Shown here: one piece after another, positions 11,243-22,050 of the stretch
Layout of the letters: each line of letters starts with the position of its first letter
Numbering within the stretch: the first letter of the stretch is position 1
Source of the DNA: Delphinapterus leucas
Taxonomy: Eukaryota > Chordata > Mammalia > Artiodactyla > Monodontidae
Length of the DNA: 64,000 nt
Direction: 5' to 3'
NCBI RefSeq assembly: GCF_002288925.2
Contig: NW_022098031.1
Location: forward strand, 12,855,484-12,919,483
Notes under the pieces: generated by a model
What the model was told of the DNA's origin: nothing
The model's database searches: none
What the model saw: the letters and a program-made list of their open reading frames with translations, nothing else
Translations under genes and position numbers: made by a program

Positions 11243-11593
11243 TCATTTTCAGATTCTTTTCCATTTTAGGTTATTACAAGATATTGAATATAGTTCCCTG
11301 TGCTATACAGTAGGTCCTTGTTGTTGATCTATTTTATATTATAGTAGTGTGTATCTGATAATCCCAAATTTCCAATTTATCCCACACACCCCGACTTTCC
11401 CTTTTGTAACTATAAGTTTGTTTTCTATGTCTATGAGTCTATTTCTATTTGTAAATAAGTTCATTTGTATCAGTTTTTTAGATTCTACATATAAGTGATA
11501 TCATATGGTATTTATCTTTGTCTGGTTTACTTCACTTAGTATGATAATCTCTAGGTCCATCCATGTTGCTGCAACTGGCATTTTTCCTTCTTT

Positions 11594-12325
11594 TTAATGG
11601 CTGAGTAATATTCCACTGTGTGTATACCGCATCTTCTTTATCCATTCATCTGTTGATGGACACTTAGGTTGTTTCCATGTCTTAGCTATTGTAAATAGTG
11701 CTGCTATGAACATTGGAGTGCACATATTGGGTTGGCCAAAAAGTTCTTTTGGTTTTAAGTAATAAATAAAAGACACATTTTTCATTTTCACCAAGAACTT
11801 TATTGAACAACCTATTCATTAACCAGACTTTTTGGCCAACCCAATGTCTTTTCGAATTATAGGTTTGTCTGGATATATGCCCAGATGTGGGATTGCTGGA
11901 TCATATGGTAAATCTATTTTTAGTTTTCTAAGGAATATCCATATTGTTTTCCATAGTGGCTGCAGCAACTTACATTCCCACCAACAGTGTAGAAGTGTTC
12001 CCTTTTCTCCACACCCTCTCCAGCATTTGTTATTTGTAGACTTTTTGATGATGGCCATCCTGACCAGTGTGAGGTGATACCTCATTGTAGCTTTGATTTG
12101 CATTTCTCTAATAATTAGCAATATTGAGCATCTTTTCATGTTCCTGTAGACCATCTGTATGTTTTTGGAGAAATGTCTATTTAGGTTTTCTGCCTGTTTT
12201 TTGATTGGGTTATTTGTCTTTTTGATATCAAGCTCTATGAGCTGTTTGAATATTTTGGAAATTAATCCCTTGTCAGTTGCATCACTTGCAAATATTTTCC
12301 CCCATTCCGTAGGTTGTCTTTTCAT
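11594..12325 (-). pseudogene. L1 ORF2 C-terminal remnant
   Basis: The translation on the - strand includes the cysteine-rich tail pattern [19 protein letters not shown] (12002-12058 region), characteristic of L1 ORF2p downstream of the reverse transcriptase. Stops and the mariner insertion split the frame. Not functional. Confidence 0.85.
11727..11844. mobile_element. Mariner-type miniature inverted-repeat element
   Basis: The 118-base element has 18-base perfect inverted termini TTGGGTTGGCCAAAAAGT. It sits after a TA in the L1 3' region, with the matching TA on the far side apparently changed to TG. The ends match the mariner-derived elements common in cetartiodactyls. It is too short for a transposase and so is non-autonomous. 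Confidence 0.88.
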
Positions 12326-12846
12326 TTTGTTTATGGTTTCCCTTGCTTTGCAAAAGATTTTAGGTTTAATTAGGTCCTATATGTTTATTATTGCTTTGGT
12401 TTCTGTTACTCTAGGAGACACATCCAAACGAATATTGCTGTGACTTATCTCAAAGAGTGTTCTGCCTATGTTTTCCTCTAGGGGTTTTATAGTATCCAGT
12501 CTCACATGTAGGCCTTTGATCCATTTTGAGTTTGTTTTTGTATATGGTGTTAGAAAATGTTCTAATTTCATTCTTTTCCCAGCACCACTTATTGAAGAGA
12601 CTGTCTTTTCTCCATTGTATATTCTTCCCTGTTATCATAGATTAATTAACCATAATTGTGTGGGTTTATTTCTGGTCTTTCTATTCTGTTCCATTGATCT
12701 ATGTGCCTGTCTTAGTGCCGGTACCATACTGTTTCAATATGGTAGCTTTGTACAATAGTCTGGAGTCAGAGTGATTCCATTATACCATTCTTCTTTCTCA
12801 AGCTTGTTTTGGCTATTCGGGGTCTTTTGTGTTTCCATAAAAATTT

Positions 12847-12977
12847 TCTTTTCGTTTTTTTCTTTTTCTGGCCACACTGCGCAGCTTGCGGGACCTTAGT
12901 TCCCCAATCAGGGATTGAACCCAGGCTACAGCAGTGAAAGCACTGAGTCCTAACCGCTGGACCACCAGGGAATTCCC
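12847..12977 (-). repeat. CHR-1-type SINE inside the L1
   Basis: Antisense copy ending GGACCACCAGGGAATTCCC, flanked by TCCATAAAAATTT (12834-12846) and TCCATACAAATTT (12978-12990). Lies within L1 ORF2. Confidence 0.9.
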
Positions 12978-13483
12978 TCCATACAAATTTAAACATTTTT
13001 TGTTCTAGTTCTGTGAAAAATGCTATTGGTAATTTGATAGGGATTGCATTGAATCTGTAGATTGCCTTGTGTAGTATGATCATTTTAATAATATTGATTC
13101 TTCCAATACAAGAACATGGTATATCTTTTCATCTGTTTGAAAATGGTATATACAGATATACATGGTATATCTGTCATCTTCAGTTTCTTTGATGAGTGTC
13201 TCATAGTTTTCAGAGTACAGGTCTTTTGCCTCCTCAGGTAGGTTTATTCCTACGTATTTAATTCTTTTTGGTGAAGTAGTAAATGGGATTTTTTCCTTAA
13301 TATCTTTCTGATAGTTCATTGTTAGTGTATAGAAATACAACAGATTTCTGTATGCTAATTTTGAATCCTGCAACTTTACCAAATTCGTTGATGAGCTCTA
13401 GTAGTTTTCTACTGGCATCTTTAGGATTTTCTCTCTATATTATCATGTCATTTGCAAACAGTGACAGTTCTACTTTTTCCTTC

Positions 13484-13786
13484 CTAATTTGGACTCCTTT
13501 GTTTTTCTTCTCTGATTGATGTGGCTAGCACTTCCAAAACTATGTTGAATAAAAGTGGTGAGAGTGGGCATCCTTGTCTTGTTCCTAATCTTACAGGGAG
13601 TGCTTTCAGCTTTTCACCATTGAATATGATGTTAGCTGTGGGTTTGTCATATATGGCCTTCATTATGTTGAGGTAGGTTCCCTCTGTGCCCAATTTCTGG
13701 AGAGTTTTTATCATAAATGGGTGTTGAACTTTATCAAAAGTGTTTTCTGTACCTATTGAGATGATCATATTCTTTTTATTCTTCAA
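13484..13786 (-). pseudogene. L1 ORF2 reverse-transcriptase remnant
   Basis: The frame contains the reverse-transcriptase motif block [20 protein letters not shown], diagnostic of L1. The following catalytic-centre segment lies in another frame after a stop, so the enzyme is inactive. Confidence 0.88.
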
Positions 13787-14379
13787 CTTTTTAACATTGA
13801 TTTGCAGATATTGAAAAATCCTTGCACCCCTGGGATAAATTCCACTTGACCATGGTGTATGATCCTTCTAAGGCATTGCTACTATTTGGAATTGGTTTGC
13901 TAGTATTTTGTTGAGGATCTTTGCATCTATGTTCATCAGTGATATTGGCCTGTAATTTCTTTTTTTGTAATATCTTTTGATATCAGGGCGATGGTGGCCT
14001 CATGGAATGTGTTTGAAGTGTTCCTTCCTCTGCAATTTTTTGGAATAGTTTCAGAAGGATAAGTGTTAACTATTCTCTAAATGTTTGGTAGAATTCACCA
14101 ATGAAACCATCTAGTCTTGGACTTTTGTTTGTTTTGGGAGTTTTTAAATTACTGATTCAATTTCAGTACTGGTAATTGGTCTGTTCATATTTGCTATTTC
14201 TTCCTGGTTCAGTTTTGGGAGATTGTACCTTTCTAAGAATTTGTCCATTGCTCCTAGGTTGTCCATTTTATTGCTGTATAGTTTCTCATTGTAATCTCTT
14301 AATATCCTTTGTATTTCTTTGGTGTCAGTTGTAACTTCTTTTTCATTCTTGTTTTGATTTGAGCCTTCTCCCTTTCTTT

Positions 14380-14734
14380 ATTTTTATTTTTGGTGCTGTG
14401 TATTTTTTTAATATTTATTTTTTTATTTTATATTTATTTGGTTGTGTTGGGTCTTAGTTGCAGCAGGCAGGCTCCCTAGTTGCAGCAAGTGGGCTCGCTA
14501 GTTACTGCAGGTGGGTTCCTTAGTTGCAGCTCAAGGGCTCCTTAGTTGTGGCTCACTGGCTCCTTAGTTGCAGCAGGTGGGTTCCTTAGTTGCGGCTCAC
14601 CTGCTTCTTGGCTGTGGCATGCAAACTCTTAGTTGTGGCATGTATGTGGGCTCTAGTTCCCAGACCAGGGATCAAACCCAGACACCCTGCGTTGGGAGCG
14701 CGGGGTCTTAACCACCGTGCCACCAGGGAAGTCC
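14380..14734 (-). repeat. Long tRNA-derived SINE inside the L1
   Basis: Antisense copy ending CCACCAGGGAAGTCC, with repeated TAGTTGCAGC units. Flanked by CTCCCTTTCTTT at 14368-14379 and 14735-14746. Confidence 0.9.
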
Positions 14735-15094
14735 CTCCCTTTCTTTCTTGATGAGTCTGGCAAAAGGCTTATCAATTTTGTTTATTTTTTCAAAGAACCA
14801 GCTTTTAGTTTCATTGATCTTTTCTATTTTTTTTAGTCTTTTTCATTGATTTCTGTTCTGCTCTTTATGCTTTCTTTCCTTCTACTACACGTTTTGTTTG
14901 TTCTTCTTCTTGTAATTGCTTTAGGTGTAAGGTTAGGTTGTTTATTTGAGATTTTTCTTGTTTCCTGAGCTTGTATCACTATAAGTTTTTGCTGTATCCC
15001 ATAGGTTTTGGATCATCATGTTTTCATTTTCATTTGTCTCTAGGTATTTTTTGATTTCCTCTTTCAGTGATCCATTGGTTTAGTAGCATATTGT

Positions 15095-15862
15095 TTAGCC
15101 TCCATGTGTTTGCAGTTTTTGCAGTTCTTTTTTCTTGTAGGTGATTTCTAGTCTCATGGCATTGTGGTTGGAAAAGATGCTTGATGTGATTTCAGCTTTC
15201 TTAAATTTATGGAGACTCGTTTTGTGGCCAAGCATGTGATCTATCCTGGAGAATATTCCATGCACACTTGAAAAGAATGTGTATTTTGCTGCTTTCGGAT
15301 GGAATGCTGTATATATATCAATTAAGTCCATGTGGTCTAATGTGTTATTTAAGGCCTGTGTTTCCTTATTGATTTTCTGTCTGGATGATCTGTCCATTGA
15401 TGAAAGTGGGGTGTTAAAGTCTCCTACTATTATTGTTACTGTCAATTTCTCCTTTTACGTCTGTTAATATTTCCCTTATATATTGAGGTGCTCCTATGTT
15501 GCATGCATATATATTTACAATTGTTATATCTTATTCTTGGATTTATTCCTTGATCGTTATGTAGTGTCCTTCTTTGTCTCTTGTAACAGTCTTTAAAGTT
15601 TATTTTATCTAAGTATGCTACTCCAGCTTGCTTCTGATTTTTTGTTTGCATGGAATGCCTTTTTCCGTCCTCTCACTTCCGGTCTGTATGTGTCTTTAGA
15701 TCTAAAGCGAGTCTCTTGTAGGCAGCATATATACAGGTCTAGTTTTTTTGTATCCATTTCAGGCAGTCTGCTTCTTCTGGTTGGAGCATTTAGTCCATTT
15801 ACATTTAAGTTAATTATCACTATGTATGTTCTTATTGCCATTTTGTTAATTGTTTTGGATTT
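15095..15862 (-). pseudogene. L1 ORF2 endonuclease remnant
   Basis: Frames at 15605-15841 (starting MAIRTYIVIINLNVNGLNAP) and 15095-15445 (with GDFNTPLSSMDRSS) match the N-terminal endonuclease domain of L1 ORF2p. The domain is split between frames by frameshifts. Confidence 0.85.
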
Positions 15863-16642
15863 GTTTTCATAGGTCTTCCCTCCTCCTTTTCTCTTATGAT
15901 TTGATGACTATTGTTAGTGTTATTTTGGGTTCCTTTTTCTTTTTTGTGCGTATATCTATTATAGATTTTTGGTTTGTGGTTACCATGTTTCTATATAACA
16001 GTCTGTATACATACCTGATTGTTTCATGTTGCTGATCTCTTAATTTCAAAAGCATTTTAAATACCCTGCATTTGTATTCTCCTCCCCTCATGATTTCTGT
16101 TTTTGATATTGTATTTTACATCAAATTGTTTTATGTATCCCTTAACTGCTTATTGTGCATACAGGTGACAGTACTACTTTTGTCTTTTAACCTCTCTACT
16201 GACTTTGTGTGTGGATGATTTCCTACCTTTGCTGTATGTTTGCCTTCACTGGTGAGCGTTTTCCTCCTGTAATTTTGTTTCTAGTTGTGACCCTTTATTT
16301 TTTCTGCCTAGAGAAGTTCCTTTAACATTTGTTTTAAAGCTGGTTTGGTGGTGCTGAATTGTTTTAGCTTTTGCTTTGTCTGTAAAGCTTTTTATTTCTC
16401 TATCAAATCTAAATGAGAGCCTTTATGCGTAAAGTATTCTTGGTTGTAGGTTTTTTCCCTTTCATCACTTTAAATATATTGTGCCACTCCCTTCTGTCCT
16501 TCAGTTTCTGCTGAAAAATCAGCTGATAGGCTATGGGAGTTCCCTTGTATGTTATTTGTTGCTTTTCCCTTGCTGCTTTTAGTATTCTCTTTAATTTTTG
16601 TCATTTTGATTACAGTGTATCTTGGTATTGTTCTTCTTTGCA

Positions 16643-17172
16643 TTAATCCTGTATGGGACTCTGTGCTTTGTAGACTTGGGTACCTGTTTCCTTTGCCAGG
16701 TTAGAGACGTTTTCAGCTATTATCTCTTCAAATATTTTCTTGGGCCCTTTCTCTCTTCTCCTTCTGGGACCCCCTATAATGCAAATATTAATATGCTTGA
16801 TATTGTCCCAGAGGTGTCTTAAACTGTCCCCATTTCTTTTCATTCTTTATCTTTTTTCTATTCAGCAGCACTGATTTCTGCTACTCTTGTCTTCCAGCTC
16901 ACTGATCTGTTCTTCTGAATCATTTAGTCTATGATTAATTCCTTCTAGTGAGTTTTTCATTTTAGTTATTGTATACTTAACCTCTGGTCATTCTTTATAT
17001 TTTCTAATTCTTTGTTTAAAACTTTTAACTTCTCACTCTGTGCATCTATTCTTCTCCTGAGTTCTTTGATCATCTTTATGACTATTACTCTGAACTCTTT
17101 CTCGGGTAGATCGCCTATCTCCATTTCATTTAGTTCTTCTGGAGTTTTATCTTGTTCCTTGGTCTGGAACAT
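16643..17172 (-). pseudogene. L1 ORF1 remnant
   Basis: The 16966-17172 frame has the heptad-rich KMIKELRRRIDAQSEKLKVL coiled coil. The 16643-16843 frame has DSLRHLWDNIKHINICIIG, the L1 ORF1p RNA-recognition region. The two are separated by a frame change and stops. Confidence 0.85.
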
Positions 17173-17199
17173 AGTCCTCTGCCACCTTATTTTGTCTGA

Positions 17200-18711
17200 G
17201 TTACTGTTTGTGTTTTTATGTCTGTGGGAGGTTAATTACATTGCTCAACCTTGGAGAAGTGGCCCTTTGTAGGAGGTATCCTATGCATCCCAGCAGTGTA
17301 CTCCCCTTTCATCACCCAAGCTATATGCTCTAGGGGTTCCCCCTAAGACGGCTGCATGGGTCCTTCTCTGTGGGCAGTCTGGTGGGCTTGGTTGGTTGCT
17401 AGACCCTGCCTTGTGTAGATGCTGCTGGTACTGTTTAGTGGGGCCTTGTCACCACGCAAGGTGACAAGGTTGTGCAACCCTAGTAGGCCTCAGGGGTAGT
17501 GCTGGCTTACTGGTGGGCAGGGACAGGGTCCCAAAGACTCTGGGGCTGTTGCCCACCCACTGGCAAGTGAAGCCGGATCCTGGGGTTAGTGCTGGACTAC
17601 TGGCAGGCAGAGATGGTTCCTGGAGTCTGTTTGCATGGCCCAGGGATCCCAGAGCTCGTTTCAGATCATTGGTTGGTGGGGGTGGTGGTTTCCTAATAGA
17701 GCTGGGTATGGGGTCTCTGGTGTCCAGAAGTTTGCATTGGCCTGCTAGTGGGGCGGGCCGGGCCTCAGCTGGCCCTGGGGTAGCGTCCAGCCTGCATTGT
17801 GGGACTGTAGCTTCTGGTGTCTGTCGCCTGGTTGGTGAGGCTGATCACGAGGCTAGTGCAGGCTTCCTGGAGAGAAGGGGTCAAGCCTACCCCCTGGTGG
17901 GTGGAGCTGGGTCTTGGCCCTCTGGCGGGCAGGGCCCTGTCTTGGCACGAGTCCAGAGGTGGCTGTGGGCTCAGGAAGTCGTTAGGCAGCCTGTCTGCTG
18001 ATGGGTGGGGCTGTGTCCCTGCCCAGTTAGTTGTTTGGCCTGAGGCTTCGCAGCACTGGAGCCTGCAGGCTGTAGGGTGGAGCCAGGTCTTGGTGCTAAT
18101 GATCCAATGTGTCAGCCACCAGTAGTGTTCATGTGGCTGAATGTTCCCCAATATGTCTGCCACCAGTGTCTGTGTCCCCAGGGTGAGCCACAGCCACCTC
18201 CCACCTCTCCAGGAGACTTTCCAAGACCAACAGGCAGGTCTGGCCCAGGCTCCTATCAAACTGCTTCTTTTGCCCTGGGTCCTGGTGTGCATGAGATTTT
18301 GTGTGTGCCCTTTAAGAGCGAAGTCTCTGTTTCCCCCAGTCCCATGGGGCTCCTGCATTTAAGCTCCACTGGCCTTCAAAGCCAATGCTATGGGGGCTCA
18401 TTTCCCTGGTGCAGGAGCCCTGGGCTGGGGAGCCTGACTGTGGGGCTCAGAACTCTCACTCCTGGAGGAGAACCTCTGCAGTATAATTATTCTCCAGTTT
18501 GTGGAGTGCCCACCCGGGAGGTATGGGATTTGATTACATCACGAGTCTACTGGTGGTTCCATCTTGTGGTTCCCTCTTTGCCTTTTGTTGTAGAAGATGT
18601 TTCCTGGTAGGTTCCAGTCTTTTTCATCTATGGTTGTTCTGCAGGTAGGTGTGATTTGCTCGTAAGAGGAGGTGAGCTCAGGACCTTTCTGCTCTGTCTT
18701 GGCTGCTCTCC
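17200..18711 (-). promoter_or_regulatory. L1 5'UTR
   Basis: G+C-rich sequence upstream of the L1 ORF1 remnant. In L1 biology the 5'UTR carries an internal sense promoter and, in some lineages, an antisense one. Open frames here (17513-18610 + and 17765-18358 -) are by-products of composition. The + strand side faces the GRIP1 exon at 19237. Confidence 0.7.
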
Positions 18712-18725
18712 CTTTTAAGACATTT

Positions 18726-19236
18726 CTTGCCCACAGTACTGAAGCACTGACTGGGATACTAGAGAAAATGGTGGACTTCCTGGCTCTTGCTCAAAGGCAG
18801 AGGATATGCTGAGCACTGAACACAGCACCAGGCACAGTGAACAAGGAAGGAAAGGCCTTTGGCCTAATCCTGATATCCAGCTGCAAAGGGCTAACCCTGG
18901 CTTCTCCCAACACCTAGGGGTTGCTCCAGGAGAAGTGAACCTGCCCCTGGGAACTTCTCACCTATATACGCCTGATGACTGCAAGTAAAAAAAAAAGAAA
19001 AAAAGAGACCAGAACTCTCCAGCATTTCTCCTCCTTTTCCAGGTCTGGGTGGGACTTGGCAAATTCCAAGGCTGTTCCTAGAGAATGGAAAAAGCTTCAA
19101 GATTGGGGGGAGCTGCCTAACCTATTACAAATCTATTATATTGAAATTAGTTTGAAAAGATGGTTCATCAAGAAATTTCACAAGCAAAAGTCCTCAACCT
19201 ACCTAAATGTCCCCTTCACATTTTCTCATTTTCCAG
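18726..19236 (+). other. GRIP1 intron immediately upstream of the PDZ7 exon
   Basis: Unique-looking sequence ending in the acceptor TTTTCTCATTTTCCAG at 19221-19236. No other feature seen. Confidence 0.7.
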
Positions 19237-19383
19237 GTGACCTTGTACAAGGGCTCTGACATGGAGGACTTTGGGTTCAGTGTAGCAGATGGCTTGCTGG
19301 AGAAAGGAGTATATGTCAAAAATATTCGCCCAGCTGGGCCAGGAGATCTTGGTGGCCTAAAGCCCTACGATAGGCTCTTACAG
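19237..19383 (+). CDS. GRIP1: GRIP1 penultimate coding exon (PDZ domain 7, first part)
   Basis: GRIP1 is a multi-PDZ scaffold that binds AMPA-type glutamate receptors and other cargo at synapses and on vesicles. This 147-base, phase-0 exon encodes 49 residues beginning [16 protein letters not shown]. It gives the first strands of PDZ7, including DFGFSV at the position of the usual GLGF carboxylate-binding loop, and [16 protein letters not shown] before the next splice. It is bounded by TTTTCCAG and CAG|GTAAGAC. PDZ7 of the GRIP family is known to bind GRASP-1 rather than a classical C-terminal ligand. The sequence matches GRIP1 as I know it, with no stop or frameshift. GRIP2 is the alternative, but the downstream tail and the HELB neighbour favour GRIP1. 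Confidence 0.95.
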
Positions 19384-20853
19384 GTAAGACCTCAGATGGA
19401 ATTTTATTTGGAAATTAATTGGGAAGTTGTATTTGATCAGTGTCCACCCATCCTCCTTTGCCTCAAGACGAGATTAGAGGCCCCTCCTATAGAGGATAGG
19501 CACTTTTTCCTTTAGTAGAATTTACCGGTTACTGAAACGGCCTGTTTCCCTGTATATATTCCCCAGCAGATTCTAAACTTCTTGAGAACAGAGCTAGTAC
19601 CTTATTCTCCCATTTCCCATTATACAGTGATCGATATCAGTATCTCACACAATGTCTAAAACCCAAAAGCTGAACCTTGTTTACTATTAAGTACTACTGG
19701 GAGTACTATGGTGGTCAGGTATAGTTTCACTGAGCAAAGCAAATTCCTAATCTTACGTACAGTTTTTAGAAAGAGCATTCTGCAGGAAGAGGAGAGGGTT
19801 GCCATCAGTCTTGAAAGTATGTTCAAGTGGATTGAGTCTGTCCCTAAACAGTTGCCTTTCAAAGCAGGAGGCTGCACTGATTGGCTGGCTTTCAGACACG
19901 TGTTCACTGAGCAAGTTGTCATTGATTGATTAGATAGTTTTAAAACCAATTCTGGTGATCTTTTTACCATGGCAGTATAACAATTACTCTTGTCCTAAGA
20001 GTAAGGAACACGTTTATTTTCCATAGATACTCTAGTATTTGCTGAATAAATAACTATGGACAAGTTATTTGACCTGTCTTCCTAATCTATAAATTAGAGC
20101 TATACTTACTTTTATGGAAGATGAGGCTATAAAAGTAGACTGGACTCACATTGTGAAGGGCCTTGAAAGCCAAGATAAAGCTCTTGGACTTGATTCTGGA
20201 GGTATATTAATTTTCTAAGCAGAATAATGACATATTTTATAATTTAGAAAGACTAAAATTATATCATAGGTGGATTGGTGTAGGGTGAAGGGGAGGATCA
20301 CAGGGAAGACGACCAGGTAGGTAAGGGTAAGACACGTGTACCAGACCTGAGTCTTTAATGCTTTCAGTGCATCCTGGCAGAGCAGTCTGTGAGGCAGCCG
20401 GCAGCCTGCATTTGTTGCTCAGGACAGATGTTACAGCCAAAAGTAAAGATCTGGGATACTGAAGGCATGGACTTGGATAAAGTTGCCTATGGTGGATTTC
20501 TAGTAAGGAAGAGAAGAGAACTAAAGACAGAATTCTAAGAAAAACAAAATTTAAAGGACAGGAAGAAGTAAAGGCAGGAAAGGACTGAAAGTGAGCAGTT
20601 AAAATGGTAAAAAGGTCAAAACAAAGTGGTGTCATAAGAGCCAAGGAAGGAGTTTTAAGGATGAGTAGGTAAAGGCCAAAAGGGATGAGAACTCAAGACA
20701 CCATTCCTGTGTTGGACAATTGGGGTCATTTATATAATATATAAGGGTCAGGTCCCAGACCGAGAAGATTGGGGAGAGAGTGAAAAGTCAAGGAATGGAA
20801 GCAGCATGCAGATGATTCTTTAAACTTTTAGGGGGAAAAGAATAAGGAAACAT

Positions 20854-21276
20854 AATCTCATACAGAGTGAAGAAAGAGAAAAACAAATACTGTATGCTAA
20901 CATATATATGGAATCTAAAAAGACAAATGGTTCTGAAGAACCTAGGGGCAGACAGGAATAAGATGCAGACGTAGAGAATGGACTTAAGGACACAGGGAAG
21001 GGGAAGGGGAAGCTGGGATGAAGTGAGAGTGGCATGGACAGATATACACTACCAAATGTAAAATAGACAGCTAGTGGGAAGCAGCCGCATAGCACAGGGA
21101 GATCAGCTCGGTGCTTTGTTACCACCTAGAGGGGAGGGATAGGGAGGGTGGGAGGGAGACACAAGAGGGAGGGGATACGGGAATATAAGTATACGTATAG
21201 CTGATTCACTTTGTTACACAGCAGAAACTAACACAACAATGTAAAGCAATTATACTCCAATAAAGATGTTAAAAAA
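20854..21276 (+). mobile_element. 5'-truncated L1 3' end with target duplication
   Basis: Contains CATAGCACAGGGAGATCAGC, TATAGCTGATTCACTTTGTT and a CCAATAAAGATGTT poly(A) end. Flanked by exact AATAAGGAAACAT copies (20841-20853 and 21277-21289). Sense to GRIP1, and its AATAAA could in principle act as an intronic poly(A) site. Confidence 0.92.
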
Positions 21277-21344
21277 AATAAGGAAACATGAAAGAAGATG
21301 AACGCATGTGTAAGCTGAGGAGGGGGTGGGCTCATGACCGAGAG

Positions 21345-21530
21345 AGGTAGTTCAGTATCATGGTCAAGAGCACGAGCTTTGGAATCATCCAGACTGCCTG
21401 AGGTTACATCCTCGCTGGACCACTCACCAGCATCCTAGCTGGACCACTTGCCAAGTTCTGATCTCAGGCAAATCTCTTAAACACTATGTGCCTTACTTTC
21501 CTCATCTGTAAATTAGGGATAATATTTGGC
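21345..21530 (+). repeat. MIR SINE
   Basis: CATGGTCAAGAGCACGAGCT, then CTCAGGCAAATCTCTTAAAC and CTTTCCTCATCTGTAAATTA follow the MIR core. An internal partial duplication (GCTGGACCACTCACCAGCAT / GCTGGACCACTTGCC) is visible. Confidence 0.85.
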
Positions 21531-21822
21531 ACTTGGAGCACCTGCCATGAATAAGGCGATCTGCTCAGCATGGGGACATTGGGATGTGTCCCTGTTCCCT
21601 GCTCTCAAGGGCCTTACAATTTAGTAGCAGAGAGTAAAGTAAGCCAATACCCATGTTATAGTGTGGTCAGGGCCAGGATAGACCTCTCTGTACAGAGTGC
21701 TCATTTAAGCACTTTCAAGACTTTAATCAATCAACCTGTTATGTCTGAAATGTTACTCTGGGTTTTGGGAATCATCTTATGTCTATAACAATAATTCAAA
21801 ATGGCGCTTCTTGACCTTTCAG

Positions 21823-22050
21823 GTTAATCATGTCCGAACGAGAGACTTTGACTGCTGCCTTGTTGTGCCCCTCATAGCAGAATCTGGTAATAAGCTGGAC
21901 CTGGTTATTAGTAGAAGCCCCCTGGCTTCACAGAAGTCCGTAGAACAGACTCTACCAGGAGGAGAATGGAGTGAACAGAGCAGTGCTTTTTTCCAGCAGT
22001 CGAGCCACGGTGGTAATTTGGAGATACGAGAACCCACTAATACATTATAG
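21823..22050 (+). CDS. GRIP1: GRIP1 last coding exon (end of PDZ7 and C-terminal tail)
   Basis: A phase-0 exon of 75 codons plus stop TAG, opening after CCTTTCAG. Residues 1-32 ([20 protein letters not shown] through LDLVISR) complete PDZ7, so this exon joins directly to the LLQ end of the previous one. The remaining roughly 43 residues form a low-complexity tail rich in Ser and Gln, ending [13 protein letters not shown]. That terminus fits the conserved mammalian GRIP1 C-terminus. The frame is intact. The intron between the two PDZ7 exons falls after the helix-proximal loop, as expected for one split domain. The exon opens onto a long 3'UTR. Confidence 0.96.
   Translation, partial: VNHVRTRDFDCCLVVPLIAESGNKLDLVISRSPLASQKSVEQTLPGGEWSEQSSAFFQQSSHGGNLEIREPTNTL

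Larger units (their letters stand above)
11147..18711 (-). mobile_element. Near-full-length L1 retrotransposon, antisense in a GRIP1 intron
   Basis: Runs from a 5'UTR at about 17200-18711 (G+C-rich, starting GGGAGAGCAGCCAAGACAG on the - strand) through ORF1, ORF2 and a 3' end near 11150. A likely target duplication, CTTTTAAGAC(T/A)TT, sits at 11133-11145 and 18712-18725. ORF1 remnants include a coiled-coil start (16966-17172) and an RNA-binding block (16643-16843). The ORF2 endonuclease start is at about 15605-15841, and reverse-transcriptase pieces are at 13484-13786 and 11819-12325. Frames are broken by stops and frameshifts, so the element is dead. It hosts two SINEs and one mariner-type element, which are therefore younger. 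Confidence 0.92.
19384..21822 (+). other. GRIP1: Last GRIP1 intron
   Basis: A 2.4-kb intron with GTAAGA donor and CCTTTCAG acceptor. It contains an L2-like stretch at about 20120-20210, a truncated L1 3' end (20854-21276), a MIR at about 21345-21530 and an L2-like fragment at about 21540-21640. No exon-like sequence was recognised in it. Confidence 0.85.

Noticed and set aside
17513..18610. Large overlapping open frames on both strands
   Set aside because: They lie in the G+C-rich L1 5'UTR. The homologous 5'UTR at 24.7-26.2 kb gives matching frames, so they are compositional.
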